Assembly: GCF_000152825.2 (NCBI RefSeq)
Contig: NC_014414.1
Location: 2,644,501-2,708,500, forward strand
Direction: 5' to 3'
From: Parvularcula bermudensis HTCC2503
GTDB taxonomy: Bacteria > Pseudomonadota > Alphaproteobacteria > Caulobacterales > Parvularculaceae
Length of the DNA stretch: 64,000 bases
The position numbers and the translations under genes are program-made. The notes below the pieces were generated by a model. It was given only the letters and a program-made list of their open reading frames with translations. It ran no database searches and was not told the origin of the DNA. This document shows, in pieces, positions 36,519 to 45,936 of the stretch. How positions within the stretch are numbered: position 1 is the first letter of the stretch; the number at the start of each line of letters is the position of its first letter.

Positions 36519-38423
36519 ATGTGTGGGATCGCGGGCATTGTGGACCTGGTGGGAGAGCGGGAGATTCCTGAGTCTCCGCTCGACCGCATGGTAAAGGCAC
36601 TGGCCCACCGGGGGCCCGATGGCGGCGGGGTCTACCGCGTTCCTGGCCTCGCCTTTGGTCATCGGCGCCTAGCCATCGTCGACCCAGATCAAGCCGCGCA
36701 ACCCTATATCGGGTCCGAAGGCTCCGTGCTCACCTATAATGGCGAGATCTATAATCATGGGGAGCTTCGCGGCGATCTCGATCGCGCCCGGCGCCCAATC
36801 AAGACTCGGTCCGATACCGAAATTCTGTGTGAGCTGATGGAACTTCGGGGGGAGGATGCCCTCCCCTCCCTCGACGGCATGTTCGCCTTCGCCCATTGGA
36901 CACCGCGTACGGAGACCTTGCTTCTCGTCAGAGACCGGATCGGTGAGAAACCCCTCTATCTCGCACAGACCCCCGATAATTTCTTGATCTTCGCTTCCGA
37001 AATTGATGCCATCCTCGAAAGTGGCCTCATCAGTGCAGAGATCAATCCTACGGCGGTCGCTGACTATCTTCTGTACGGCTATGTTCCCGATCCGAAGACC
37101 ATCTATCGGGGGATCGGGAAATTACCCCCTGGCCATCTTCTAAAAATCGCCAGGGGGCAACCGATCGCCCCGGCAAAGCCCTGGTGGACACTGACATTCA
37201 AGCCCGACGACGGCTGCCTTTATGAGGCAGTGGTTGAAGAATTACCGCTACTCCTTGACCGCTGCGTATCAGCACAGATGATGTCGGACGTGCCCATCGG
37301 CGCCTTTCTGTCGGGGGGGCTCGATTCTGGGGCGGTCACGGCCTCGATGCAAAAGGCCGCAACGGCACCGGTCACCACCTGCGCCATGGGCTTTGCCGAC
37401 CCCGATTTTGACGAGCGCGCGGCGGCACGCGAAACAGCCACCCATCTTTGCACGAACCATTTTGACTGGGAAGCGCCACTCTCTCCCGTCGAGGATGTGC
37501 CCCGCCTTGCGGCAATTTATGGTGAGCCTTTCGCCGATAGCTCGGCCCTGCCCACCGCTCACCTCTGTGCAGGTGCCCGCCGCCACGCCACTGTCGCTCT
37601 CTCCGGCGATGGAGGCGATGAAGTCTTCGCGGGCTATGATCGGTACGGGGGCATCCTGAATGAAGCGCGACTACGCCAGGCGATCCCCGGCGTCGTTCGG
37701 CGCTCGATCGTGACAAAGGCCGGCAATGCCTTTCCTGCTTTCACGGACCGTGTTCCCAAACCCCTCCGCCTTCGAACGGTCCTCCAATCCGTTGGGGAGG
37801 ATCACGCGGCGGCCTATGCCCGCGCGGTCAGCGCCGTGTTACCCGATCTTAGTCGTACTCTTCTGTCAGAAGAACTTCGCGACTACCGGCCCGAGCATCA
37901 TGTGGAAGAGGCAGTTTACAAGGCGGATACGGATGACCCGATCCTTTCTGCTCAGGCGGCGGATTTCGCCACCTGGCTGCCGGGTCGTATGCTCGTCAAA
38001 ATCGACCGCGCCTCCATGGCCGTAGGGCTCGAAGTTCGCCCCCCCCTGCTCGATCATCGGTTGGTGGAATGGGCGGCGCGTCTGCCCAGGCGGATCAAAT
38101 ATTCAGAAGGCAAGGGGAAAGTCATCCTGCGGGAGGCCATCGGTGATCGCCTGCCCAAGGGCGTCAGTACCCGCGCCAAAAAGGGCTTTGGCTCGCCGGT
38201 CGATCATTGGTTCCGCGACCAGGATGGCAGCCTTAGCCGTCACCTCCTCGACCGAACGGCCTGGCGGGAATGTGGGTTTTTCGATCAGTCGGCGGTGGAA
38301 GATCTGGTTGCTCGCCATTGTGCCGGCCGACGGAATGCCGGCCAGGCCCTGTGGTCGATCCTGATGTTCGATGCCTTCCTCATCCGTAAACCTTCGGACC
38401 GCACAAGTATCGCCAGCTATTGA
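36519..38423 (+). CDS. asparagine-synthase-like amidotransferase, exosortase-system associated
   Basis: 634 residues. The class II glutamine amidotransferase domain begins at Cys2 (MCGIAGIVD) with [15 protein letters not shown] and the SRSDTE-type loop ([11 protein letters not shown]). The asparagine synthase domain has the PP-loop [23 protein letters not shown] and the later [12 protein letters not shown]...[15 protein letters not shown]. It matches the AsnB-like proteins that accompany exosortase A and exopolysaccharide loci (TIGR03108-like, from memory). They probably amidate a sugar or polysaccharide rather than make free asparagine. It follows the exosortase with no gap and overlaps the carA 3' end by 7 bases tail to tail. 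Confidence 0.9.
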   Translation: MCGIAGIVDLVGEREIPESPLDRMVKALAHRGPDGGGVYRVPGLAFGHRRLAIVDPDQAAQPYIGSEGSVLTYNGEIYNHGELRGDLDRARRPIKTRSDTEILCELMELRGEDALPSLDGMFAFAHWTPRTETLLLVRDRIGEKPLYLAQTPDNFLIFASEIDAILESGLISAEINPTAVADYLLYGYVPDPKTIYRGIGKLPPGHLLKIARGQPIAPAKPWWTLTFKPDDGCLYEAVVEELPLLLDRCVSAQMMSDVPIGAFLSGGLDSGAVTASMQKAATAPVTTCAMGFADPDFDERAAARETATHLCTNHFDWEAPLSPVEDVPRLAAIYGEPFADSSALPTAHLCAGARRHATVALSGDGGDEVFAGYDRYGGILNEARLRQAIPGVVRRSIVTKAGNAFPAFTDRVPKPLRLRTVLQSVGEDHAAAYARAVSAVLPDLSRTLLSEELRDYRPEHHVEEAVYKADTDDPILSAQAADFATWLPGRMLVKIDRASMAVGLEVRPPLLDHRLVEWAARLPRRIKYSEGKGKVILREAIGDRLPKGVSTRAKKGFGSPVDHWFRDQDGSLSRHLLDRTAWRECGFFDQSAVEDLVARHCAGRRNAGQALWSILMFDAFLIRKPSDRTSIASY

Positions 38424-39592
38424 GCGCTGGTCGCCATCATGGAGACGAAGCGAGCGAAGATTGGCGCGCTGTCCTGCGGGCCCGGCCCCGCTTCGGGGTG
38501 ATGTTGAACCGAGATGACCGGCGCGTTCCGAAGCGAGAACCCTGCATTGGAGCCGTCGAAAAGGGAGGTATGCGTGGCTTCGGCCTCGGCCGGCAGACTC
38601 GCGGCATCAACAGCGAAACCATGGTTCATTGAGACGATTTCAACGCGACCGGATCGATGGTCCTTTACCGGATGGTTCGCCCCATGGTGTCCCTGCGGCA
38701 TTTTCATCGTCTTCGCGCCAATCGCCAATGCCAGGAGCTGATGGCCAAGGCAAATGCCAAGGAGCGGAAGGCGCGCCGCAAGGACCCCTTTGATCATCGG
38801 AACGGCGAATTGCGCGGTGGCCGCAGGATCCCCCGGCCCATTGGAAAGGACCACCCCATCTGGGGAGAGGGCAAGGATCTCCTCGGCGGAACTTGACGGG
38901 CCGACCACGGTCACCCGCGCCCCCGCCGCCACCAGGCAGCGCAGGATCGTCCGCTTTGCCCCAAAATCGACCACCACGGCATGGGGACCGTCCTCCCGTC
39001 CCGCCGCAAAGCCCTGATCGGACCACGCCCCTTCGCTCTCGGCATAGGGACTTGATTGGGTAACGGACTTGGTCAGCTCGGCCCCTTCTAGGCCGGGGAA
39101 GGCGGCGGCGGCGGCCCGCAGCGCCTCGATATCGAATTGACCGGAGGGGGAATAGGCGATCGTCCCATGGGGCATTCCCGTCTCGCGAATCCGCGACGTC
39201 AACGCCCTGGTGTCGATGCCGGACAGACCAATGATTCCGCGCCGGCGCATCCACGCATTGAGGTCTGCCCTCGCCCGATAATTCGACGGCGCCGTCACCT
39301 CGGCGCGGACCACCGCCCCGCGGGCCGCCACAGACGCGGCCGTCGACGCATTCTCGATATCCTCGTCATTAGCCCCTACATTCCCAATATGCGGAAAGGT
39401 GAAGGTGACGATTTGTTGGGCGTAGCTGGGGTCTGTCAGGATCTCCTGATAGCCGGTCATAGCTGTGTTGAAGCACACTTCTCCCACCGCCGCGCCGGTT
39501 TGGCCAAAGCCCTCACCCTCAAACACGGTGCCGTCGGAAAGGACGAGCCGCCCCGTGGTCGGTCGTTCCGTTCGATCTTGACTGATCCGCAC
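38417..39592 (-). CDS. carA: carbamoyl-phosphate synthase small (glutaminase) subunit
   Basis: 391 residues starting at GTG 39592 (AGGGA about 10 bases upstream). N-terminal CPSase_sm domain ([29 protein letters not shown]). C-terminal class I GATase with nucleophile Cys in [14 protein letters not shown] and His/Glu in [11 protein letters not shown]. It hydrolyses glutamine and feeds ammonia to CarB for pyrimidine and arginine synthesis. carB is not adjacent. Its divergent neighbour is yqeY, which is a common alphaproteobacterial pairing. Its stop lies inside the end of the amidotransferase gene. Confidence 0.96.
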   Translation of the reverse strand: MRISQDRTERPTTGRLVLSDGTVFEGEGFGQTGAAVGEVCFNTAMTGYQEILTDPSYAQQIVTFTFPHIGNVGANDEDIENASTAASVAARGAVVRAEVTAPSNYRARADLNAWMRRRGIIGLSGIDTRALTSRIRETGMPHGTIAYSPSGQFDIEALRAAAAAFPGLEGAELTKSVTQSSPYAESEGAWSDQGFAAGREDGPHAVVVDFGAKRTILRCLVAAGARVTVVGPSSSAEEILALSPDGVVLSNGPGDPAATAQFAVPMIKGVLAARLPLLGICLGHQLLALAIGAKTMKMPQGHHGANHPVKDHRSGRVEIVSMNHGFAVDAASLPAEAEATHTSLFDGSNAGFSLRNAPVISVQHHPEAGPGPQDSAPIFARFVSMMATSAQ

Positions 39593-39798
39593 GATGTCAT
39601 AATCCCTATTTTACTTTTGGCGACCGGCCAAACGGTCCGTCCTTTAGTCTGTGGATGCACAGGAAGGAAGGGGGCCGATGAGAGAAGTCAGGGTGACTTC
39701 GGGATCGTCGAGCAGAAGATTTAGGGTATTTCGTTATCGTGCCCCTCGCGTGGCACTCAAAGAGGACGTCTGGCGCATCGCGCCCGCGCAGTAACGGT

Positions 39799-40269
39799 AT
39801 GGTTTTGACACTGGTTGATAAAATCACCGCCGACTTAAAAACGGCGATGAAGGCGAAGGACGACAAGATTCGGGTCTCCACCCTGCGGCTGATCGTTGCG
39901 GCCCTTAAGGACCGCGACATTGCGGCAAGGGCGAACGATCAGTGCTGCGGCCTGAAGGACGATGACGTCCTCGCCATCCTGACCAAAATGGTGAAACAGC
40001 GTGAGGAGTCCGCCAAGACCTATGAAGAGGCCGGGCGGATCGAACTGGCCGAACAGGAACGGGAAGAAATCGAGGTCATCAGGACCTATCTCCCCGCGCA
40101 GCTCTCCGATACCGAGATCGACAGCGCCGTTGAGATGGTCATCGACGACCTTGACGCCGATGGTCTGAAAGATATGGGGCGCTGCATGGGGGCCCTGAAA
40201 CAGCGCTATCAGGGGGCGATGGACTTCTCCAAAGCCAATCAGCGGGTGAAAGAGCGGCTTTCTCAATAG
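39799..40269 (+). CDS. yqeY: GatB/YqeY domain-containing protein
   Basis: 156 residues of the YqeY family: MVLTLVDKITADLKTAMKAKDD, RVSTLRLIVAALKDRDI, a central helix MVKQREESAKTYEEAGR and the C-terminal LPAQLSDTEID...MGRCMGALKQRYQGAMDFSKAN. The fold matches the tail of the GatB amidotransferase subunit that binds tRNA, and a role with tRNA-dependent amidation is presumed. ATG 39799 is used; an upstream ATG (39739) would add 20 residues that do not fit the family. It is divergent from carA over about 200 bases and convergent with the unknown membrane gene. Confidence 0.9.
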   Translation: MVLTLVDKITADLKTAMKAKDDKIRVSTLRLIVAALKDRDIAARANDQCCGLKDDDVLAILTKMVKQREESAKTYEEAGRIELAEQEREEIEVIRTYLPAQLSDTEIDSAVEMVIDDLDADGLKDMGRCMGALKQRYQGAMDFSKANQRVKERLSQ

Positions 40270-40327
40270 GATAACCGCCGCCTCAGCAGCAGGACGGACC
40301 CATTGATGTGAGGGGTAGCGGTGCCCC

Positions 40328-42181
40328 CTATTGGGGGTCACCCCCATCCTCAGCCGCGCGGGCGATAGCCGCAGCATTCCCCTCGCGGGGGCGAGCGGTG
40401 TTGAGGCTGTTCCAATAGGCGGAGGGGGCCAAGGGACGCGGGGCGCGACGCGTCTCGACCTCCGGCGGCGGCGATTTGGCTGGTCGCTCGGGCGCCCCGT
40501 ATCGGCGTTGGGGCGCGACAGCGCCCGCTCGGATATTGCCGCGCCAGTCAGCCGAGGGCACAGCCCCTTTCCCGGTGATTTCAGCGGGCGTGTCAGGCAG
40601 CAGTAAAGACGTCATTTTCGCAAGCCCCGAAGGCTCGAACCGGTAGAGGTCATACATCCGTCGGAAGGCGCGGGTTCGGTGTCGGCCGAAACGGTGGCGC
40701 AAATGTTTGAGCGCGCCCTCCGCGCGCATCCGCCGCCGAACGGGCTTGAGCAGCCCCTGATCCGAAAGAACCATGGCAAACAAGGTCAGGCCCCGTTGGG
40801 CGGGCTCTAACGGCACCTCGCCCGCACTCTCGACCGGCAGGGCGAGGTGATAGGCCCCACGCCAATAGAAAGTGTGCTCGAGGAGATCGGTGTGGGTCGG
40901 CACCGACTGGCCCTGTCGGCCCTCGGCCAGCGCTTGGAGGGCTTCTGGACTATCGAGCCATTGGGCTGCATCCCCCGGCGCCCGGCGCCCTGGCCCCTCA
41001 CCGGGCCGCACGGAGAGCAGCAGGATAAAGAGATCCACCGCCAACGCGATGAGCAGCGGCACGGCATCCCGCAGGGAGAGCCCCGGACCTCGCCCAAGAC
41101 CCAGCGGCGCCACGATGCTGGTCCCTAATTTACCGAAGGCGGCGACAGTGGCATCGGCCCCCAGAGGCACATCGAAGGTGATGGTCGGCAGGGGAGGCAT
41201 GGACGCCAAGGTGGCGGCGGCCTGGGTCATGGCGACCTCAAGGGCGGGATCGGGACAGGTGAAGACGATCCCCGCATCGTCGATCGGCCCCTGACCGAGG
41301 GCAATTCGCGCCCTTAGCGTTTCAATCGCGCCATTGACCGCGGAACTGTTGCGGAAGGCATCGTAGCGGTCGGCGGCGCGGATGAGCGTACGCTCGGTCG
41401 CCTCGAGAATGGCGTGGGCCTCGCTCGCGCTTAAATGACCGAAGCGCTCAGGCCCCAATTCGGCCAGATAGGAATCAAGCTGCGCTTTTTGCGCATAAAG
41501 ACTGTCTGCGGCGAGCGGACGGCTGACGGCGCGCGGATCCGCCCCCGCAGGGAGGGGCCTCGGCGCGGGGCCGAGCTGGGCCGCAATTCGGGAGCGGAGC
41601 GCCTGCATGGTTTCCGCATCGGCCCGTCTGAGCCGATAGCGGGGGCCAGTTCCCGCCCCGCCGGTGTCCCCACAGGTGCCCCCCTCTTCCGCTTCGGTCG
41701 TCGCCCGGTCGGCGGACAGGGCAGCCACGTCATTCAGGGCCATCATGGCCGCGTCGAGCTGCGCGAAATTGGTGGAGAGCGCCCTCGCCACATCGTCGGT
41801 CTGCGCCGCCGCCACCCGCTGCGCCGAGGCGCGGGATTCGATGTGAGTCCAGTAAAAGCCGAATCCGAAACCGACCGAGATCGCCGTCAGAAGAAGATAG
41901 CCGCCAATAAAAGCCGGGAGCCACAGACCCGTGCGTCGGTCACGGATCATCGACAATGTCCAGGAGATCAGAAGGGTGAGGACCGCCACGGCAAAGGCAA
42001 TGGTGAGGGTCAGTCCGATCCCGGGGGCCCGATTGCCGGCACTGATCAACGCCAACAACCCGCTGGTTGTGGACCACCATGAGAGAAGGAGCAGCGCCCC
42101 CAGAAGACCGGTGCGAATACGATCCTCATTTAAGATGAGGTGATGTCCCGCCTGACGGCACCTGTCCAGCAGACCCGACAT
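40328..42181 (-). CDS. hypothetical multi-pass membrane protein, unknown function
   Basis: I do not recognise it. From ATG 42181 it has 617 residues; the open frame continues upstream through the amt terminator. Three strongly hydrophobic segments fill the first ~120 residues (LGALLLLSWWSTTSGLLALI, GLTLTIAFAVAVLTLLISW, LPAFIGGYLLLTAISVGFGF). A ~240-residue, Ala-rich helical region with a two-Cys GGTCGDTGG loop follows, then one more helix (VPLLIALAVDLFILLLS). A ~210-residue Arg/Pro-rich C-terminus ends the protein. This three-plus-one topology is reminiscent of DUF4407-type proteins, but I see no sequence match. It sits after amt and is convergent with yqeY. Confidence 0.75.
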   Translation of the reverse strand: MSGLLDRCRQAGHHLILNEDRIRTGLLGALLLLSWWSTTSGLLALISAGNRAPGIGLTLTIAFAVAVLTLLISWTLSMIRDRRTGLWLPAFIGGYLLLTAISVGFGFGFYWTHIESRASAQRVAAAQTDDVARALSTNFAQLDAAMMALNDVAALSADRATTEAEEGGTCGDTGGAGTGPRYRLRRADAETMQALRSRIAAQLGPAPRPLPAGADPRAVSRPLAADSLYAQKAQLDSYLAELGPERFGHLSASEAHAILEATERTLIRAADRYDAFRNSSAVNGAIETLRARIALGQGPIDDAGIVFTCPDPALEVAMTQAAATLASMPPLPTITFDVPLGADATVAAFGKLGTSIVAPLGLGRGPGLSLRDAVPLLIALAVDLFILLLSVRPGEGPGRRAPGDAAQWLDSPEALQALAEGRQGQSVPTHTDLLEHTFYWRGAYHLALPVESAGEVPLEPAQRGLTLFAMVLSDQGLLKPVRRRMRAEGALKHLRHRFGRHRTRAFRRMYDLYRFEPSGLAKMTSLLLPDTPAEITGKGAVPSADWRGNIRAGAVAPQRRYGAPERPAKSPPPEVETRRAPRPLAPSAYWNSLNTARPREGNAAAIARAAEDGGDPQ

Positions 42182-42242
42182 GATTTGCCCCAATAACCAG
42201 CGCCCACCGCAACGCCGCCAGTCCACCTTTGTACCTTGGACG

Positions 42243-42272
42243 AAAAAGGCCGGACGTTCCAGTCCGGCCTTT
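42243..42272 (-). terminator. rho-independent terminator of amt
   Basis: A near-perfect stem pairs AAAGGCCGGAC (42245-42255) with GTCCGGCCTTT (42262-42272) around a six-base loop. On the minus strand it is followed by TTTTT (42247-42243 including the stem foot). It lies about 55 bases past the amt stop. Confidence 0.9.
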
Positions 42273-42325
42273 GGTTTTCCCGTGAAAGAGAGGGCGGGGC
42301 AACGCCCCGCCCAAGGCAAATTGCC

Positions 42326-43657
42326 TTATTCGGCCGGCACGTTGACCGGGACGAAATCATATCCCGGCGCGCCGGTTTCGGCGAGGTCAAGACCGATCTC
42401 TTCCTCCGCCTCGCTCGACCGAATGCCGATCGTAAAGCGCAGCAGGAACCACAGGACGAGGCTGGTGCCGAACACGAAGATCGCATTGGCCGCCACACCG
42501 GTCGCCTGGGCACCGATCGAAATATCGGTGTTCGAGAACGGTACGATCAACGTCCCCCAAATCCCGCAGAACAAGTGCGCGGGAATAGCCCCGACAACGT
42601 CGTCGATCTTGAGGCTCTCAAGCAGCGGCATCGTCAGGAAGACGATGACCCCGCCGACACTCCCGACGATTACCGCCGTCAGGATCGGCGTGCCGAGGAG
42701 CGGTGCAGGGATCAGCGGCTCAGCCGTGATCGACACCAAGCCCCCGATTGCCCCGTTGAGGACCATCGGCAGGTTTATCTTGCCGAGGAGCAAGGTCGAC
42801 AGGATGAGCACAGTCACAACGCCCGCGGCTGCGGCCATATTGGTATGGACGAAGATATCGGACACGGCGACCGCGTCGCTGATCGACCCCATGGCGAGCT
42901 GCGAGCCGCCGTTGAAGCCGAACCAGCCGAGCCACAGGATGAACGTCCCGAGGGTCGCGAGCGGCATGGACGAGCCATAAAAGGCCACCGGGCTGCCGTC
43001 ACTGGTGAAGCGACCGGTCCGTGCCCCAAGGGCGAGCGCCCCCGCCAAAGCGGCCCATCCGCCGGTGGCGTGTACAAGGGTCGACCCAGCGAAATCAGAG
43101 AAGCCAAGCTCGGAGAGCCAGCCGCCGCCCCACTGCCAGCTGGCTTGGATCGGATAGATGAAGCCGGTCAGAACAGCGGTGAAGATAAAGAACGGCCAAA
43201 CCCGGATCCGCTCGGCGAGCGTCCCCGAAACGATCGATGCCGCCGTCGCGACGAACACCATCTGGAAGAACCAGTCGGACGATGCCGAATAGCCCACATC
43301 CAGCGGCGCAGAATCGTCCGCCGACCACACAGCGAGCGAACCGATATAGCCGCCAGCCTCGCCGCCATAGATCAAATTATAGCCGCAGAGCCAAACCATC
43401 AGGCCGGCAATCGCATAAAGCGAGATGTTTTTCAGACAGATCGCCGCAACGTTCTTGGACCGCACGGATCCTGCCTCGAGCATGCAAAAGCCCGCCGACA
43501 TGAACATCACGACCATCCCCATGATGAGGAAAAGTAGCGTGTTAAAGATAAACACCGTATCCGGTGCTGGTGCCCCGTCTTGCGCGACAGCCGGTGCGAT
43601 TGCCACCGATGCCACCGAAGCTGTCGCGAGGATCCGCGAGAGCCGTGCATTAACCAT
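42326..43657 (-). CDS. amt: ammonium transporter Amt
   Basis: 443 residues with a cleavable signal peptide (MVNARLSRILATASVASVAIAPAVAQ) and eleven membrane helices. The conduction-pore twin histidines are in HATGGWAALAGAL and PAHLFCGIWGTL. MSAGFCMLEAGSVRSKN and the tryptophan-rich WLGWFGFNGGSQ are also canonical. It moves ammonium or ammonia inward when external nitrogen is low. No glnK/glnB gene is adjacent, although most amt genes are paired with one. GGAGGGG precedes the ATG. I looked for a sigma54 or NtrC box upstream and found none that fits. It has its own terminator. Confidence 0.96.
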   Translation of the reverse strand: MVNARLSRILATASVASVAIAPAVAQDGAPAPDTVFIFNTLLFLIMGMVVMFMSAGFCMLEAGSVRSKNVAAICLKNISLYAIAGLMVWLCGYNLIYGGEAGGYIGSLAVWSADDSAPLDVGYSASSDWFFQMVFVATAASIVSGTLAERIRVWPFFIFTAVLTGFIYPIQASWQWGGGWLSELGFSDFAGSTLVHATGGWAALAGALALGARTGRFTSDGSPVAFYGSSMPLATLGTFILWLGWFGFNGGSQLAMGSISDAVAVSDIFVHTNMAAAAGVVTVLILSTLLLGKINLPMVLNGAIGGLVSITAEPLIPAPLLGTPILTAVIVGSVGGVIVFLTMPLLESLKIDDVVGAIPAHLFCGIWGTLIVPFSNTDISIGAQATGVAANAIFVFGTSLVLWFLLRFTIGIRSSEAEEEIGLDLAETGAPGYDFVPVNVPAE

Positions 43658-44009
43658 TTCTGCCCCTCCGTGCTATTATGGCCTATCGATTCTGCCAGCC
43701 GACCTTAGGAGATCGGCAATGCAGCAAACGCAGATTGAACATAAAATCTGGCCTCTGTCTGCACTTTCGATAAAATTTGCTTCATAAATGTGCGCCGCAG
43801 CATAATCTCGCGCCGTTAAGATGACCGACGCCTCCGCCAAGTTAACGATATAACATCCGATAGCGCTTAGCTTTTCCCCCCAACCGTTCTCACCGGTCTG
43901 TGACGAGAAAAATTTTTGGCGCCGGGTGACCCTTCGGGGAAAGGTTTACCTTAATCCAAGCGGCGCGCCCCTCGCTCTCGACAGCCAAGGCGCGTAATGT
44001 CCTAGGCCG
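43658..44009. other. 352-base divergent intergenic region between amt and dnaG
   Basis: It holds no gene that I can support. It contains an AT-rich stretch including the palindrome AAAAATTTTT (43908-43917), GTTAAC-type motifs near 43840, and no convincing promoter boxes or tRNA. Promoters for amt and dnaG must lie here. Confidence 0.55.
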
Positions 44010-45887
44010 ATGACACGCTTCACCCCGCAATTCCTCGACGAAATCCGTGCCCGGCTCCGCGCCTCGGACGTGATCGGCCGAACGGTGAAATTAACCAAGG
44101 AAGGCCGGGAATTCCGCGGCCTGTCGCCCTTCACTCAAGAAAAAACCCCAAGCTTTTTCGTGAATGACGAGAAGGGGAAGTTCTTTGATTTTTCGGCGGG
44201 CAAGTCTGGCGACATCATCGGCTTTTTGATGGAGACGCAAAATCTGGCCTTTCCCGAAGCGGTGGCGAGCCTTGCCGAGCTCGCCGGGCTCGACCTGCCC
44301 AAGAGCAGTCCAGAGGAGGAGGAACGGGCACGCAGCGCCAAGGGCGTGGCGGAGGCCAATCTCGAAGCGGCAAAATTCTTTCGTGAGCAGCTTACCCGTA
44401 AACCCGGCAAACACGCCCTCGCCTATCTAGAGCAACGCGGTGTCGGAGCGGCGGCACGCGGGGCTTTTGGGCTCGGCTATGCCCCCGGTGATCGGACAGC
44501 CCTTCGCGACACGTTAATGGAGAAAGGCTTCGACCTTTCCTGTCTGGTCGACGCGGGATTGGTGATTCGTCCCGACGACGGCGAGCCATATGATAAATTC
44601 CGTGATCGGGTGATGTTCCCGATCCTGTCCCGCGGCAAAGTCATCGCCTTTGGCGGTCGTGCGCTCTCCAGATCCGTGTCGGCGAAATATATGAATTCGC
44701 CGGAGACCGTCCTCTTCCATAAATCGGCGACTTTGTACGGTTATGACCGCGCGCGGAAAAAGCTTAAGGACGATACCCCGCTTCTTCTGGCCGAAGGCTA
44801 TATGGACGTGATCGCCCTTGATGAGGCGGGGTATGCGGCGGTCGCCCCCCTCGGCACCGCGGTGACCGAGGCGCAACTGGGCCTTTTATGGCGGGTGTGC
44901 GATGAGCCCGTGGTCTGCCTCGACGGTGACCGGGCCGGGCAAAAGGCGGCCTTCCGGGTCATTGATCGCGCCCTCCCCTTGCTTGCGCCGGGGAAATCGC
45001 TTCGCTTCGCTTTTTTGCCGGAGGGGAAAGACCCCGACGACGTTCTGCGCGGCGACGGGGCCAAGGCCATGGCCCAGATCGTGGCCGCCGCCCGCCCCCT
45101 GGCGGAGGTACTTTGGGCCCATGAAACCGAGGCGCACCCCCAAACGACCCCCGAGCAGGTCGCCGGTTTCAGGCGCCATCTGCGCGATCGATTGGCGCAA
45201 ATTCAGGATATCGACGTTCGGCGGGCCTATCAGCACTTCTTCACCGATAAATTGCGCGCCGAGAATGGCGCCGCCGGGCCCCGGACGGGGGGCCGCCCGC
45301 CTGCGGCCGGATGGCGGCCCGAGGGGGCGCGCGGCCGACCGTCCTCGGGGGGGTTTAGACCCTTCGCCCCGCCCCTCTCGGTGAGCCCGGCGCTAAAGGC
45401 GGTCAATCTCAACCGGACCGATGCGCGCACCGTGACAGAAGCGCTCCTGGTCCTGACCCTGGTCTTCCACCCAAGCCTCTTCAAAACCTGCGAAGATGAG
45501 ATTTTCGCGCTGGAGCTGGTCGACCCGAACCTCAGCGCCCTTCTGGGCCACCTTGTCAGCTTCGTCGTCGAGTGTGAAACGCTTGACAGGGAAAGTCTGG
45601 AAAACCACATCTCCAGAGTCGAGAAGCATCAACTTACCTTTGCTCATTGGCGGGACCACAAGCGGCTCCGGTTGGAGCGGTTTCTACGTCCCGAAACGGA
45701 TGATGATCAGGCACGGCAAGGTTGGCTCAATGCGTTATCGAAACATCGTTTCGACGGAGAGTTGGCGGCAGAGGTCGATGAAGCGGCGCGGTCAGCCTAC
45801 AGGACCGTCGATGAGGAAAGACTTTGGCGCGAGGTGATCCGTCACCGGACGCGATTGGTGAATGATAGTAAGCCAGACGGCGGTTGA
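44010..45887 (+). CDS. dnaG: DNA primase with substituted zinc-ligand positions
   Basis: 625 residues that make RNA primers at the replication fork. The N-terminal domain is normally a Zn ribbon (CPFHxEK...CFxCG). Here it reads [14 protein letters not shown] and [11 protein letters not shown], so all four ligands are replaced (Ser39, Thr42, Asp60, Ala63 by alignment to E. coli). I recall the same in other alphaproteobacteria, so it is a lineage trait. The RNAP-like core has [28 protein letters not shown] and the TOPRIM pair [12 protein letters not shown] and [12 protein letters not shown]. The C-terminal helicase-binding region follows a Gly/Arg/Pro linker near residue 425. It precedes rpoD with a 49-base gap. 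Confidence 0.95.
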   Translation: MTRFTPQFLDEIRARLRASDVIGRTVKLTKEGREFRGLSPFTQEKTPSFFVNDEKGKFFDFSAGKSGDIIGFLMETQNLAFPEAVASLAELAGLDLPKSSPEEEERARSAKGVAEANLEAAKFFREQLTRKPGKHALAYLEQRGVGAAARGAFGLGYAPGDRTALRDTLMEKGFDLSCLVDAGLVIRPDDGEPYDKFRDRVMFPILSRGKVIAFGGRALSRSVSAKYMNSPETVLFHKSATLYGYDRARKKLKDDTPLLLAEGYMDVIALDEAGYAAVAPLGTAVTEAQLGLLWRVCDEPVVCLDGDRAGQKAAFRVIDRALPLLAPGKSLRFAFLPEGKDPDDVLRGDGAKAMAQIVAAARPLAEVLWAHETEAHPQTTPEQVAGFRRHLRDRLAQIQDIDVRRAYQHFFTDKLRAENGAAGPRTGGRPPAAGWRPEGARGRPSSGGFRPFAPPLSVSPALKAVNLNRTDARTVTEALLVLTLVFHPSLFKTCEDEIFALELVDPNLSALLGHLVSFVVECETLDRESLENHISRVEKHQLTFAHWRDHKRLRLERFLRPETDDDQARQGWLNALSKHRFDGELAAEVDEAARSAYRTVDEERLWREVIRHRTRLVNDSKPDGG

Positions 45888-45936
45888 ACTTCGGGGCGGC
45901 TCAGCCCAAAGTTCCCGTCCTCCAATAGGGATCCGG

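Noticed and set aside
36519-38423. AsnB-like gene as a simple asparagine synthetase
   Set aside because: Position directly behind an exosortase and overall resemblance to exosortase-associated amidotransferases favour a polysaccharide or surface role.
42236-43537. 433-codon plus-strand open frame
   Set aside because: It lies wholly antisense to amt, is Arg/Pro/Asp-rich without any domain, and arises from high GC content.
43658-43800. sigma54/NtrC promoter upstream of amt
   Set aside because: I searched for TGGCAC-N5-TTGC and NtrC-type palindromes on the minus strand and found no acceptable match.
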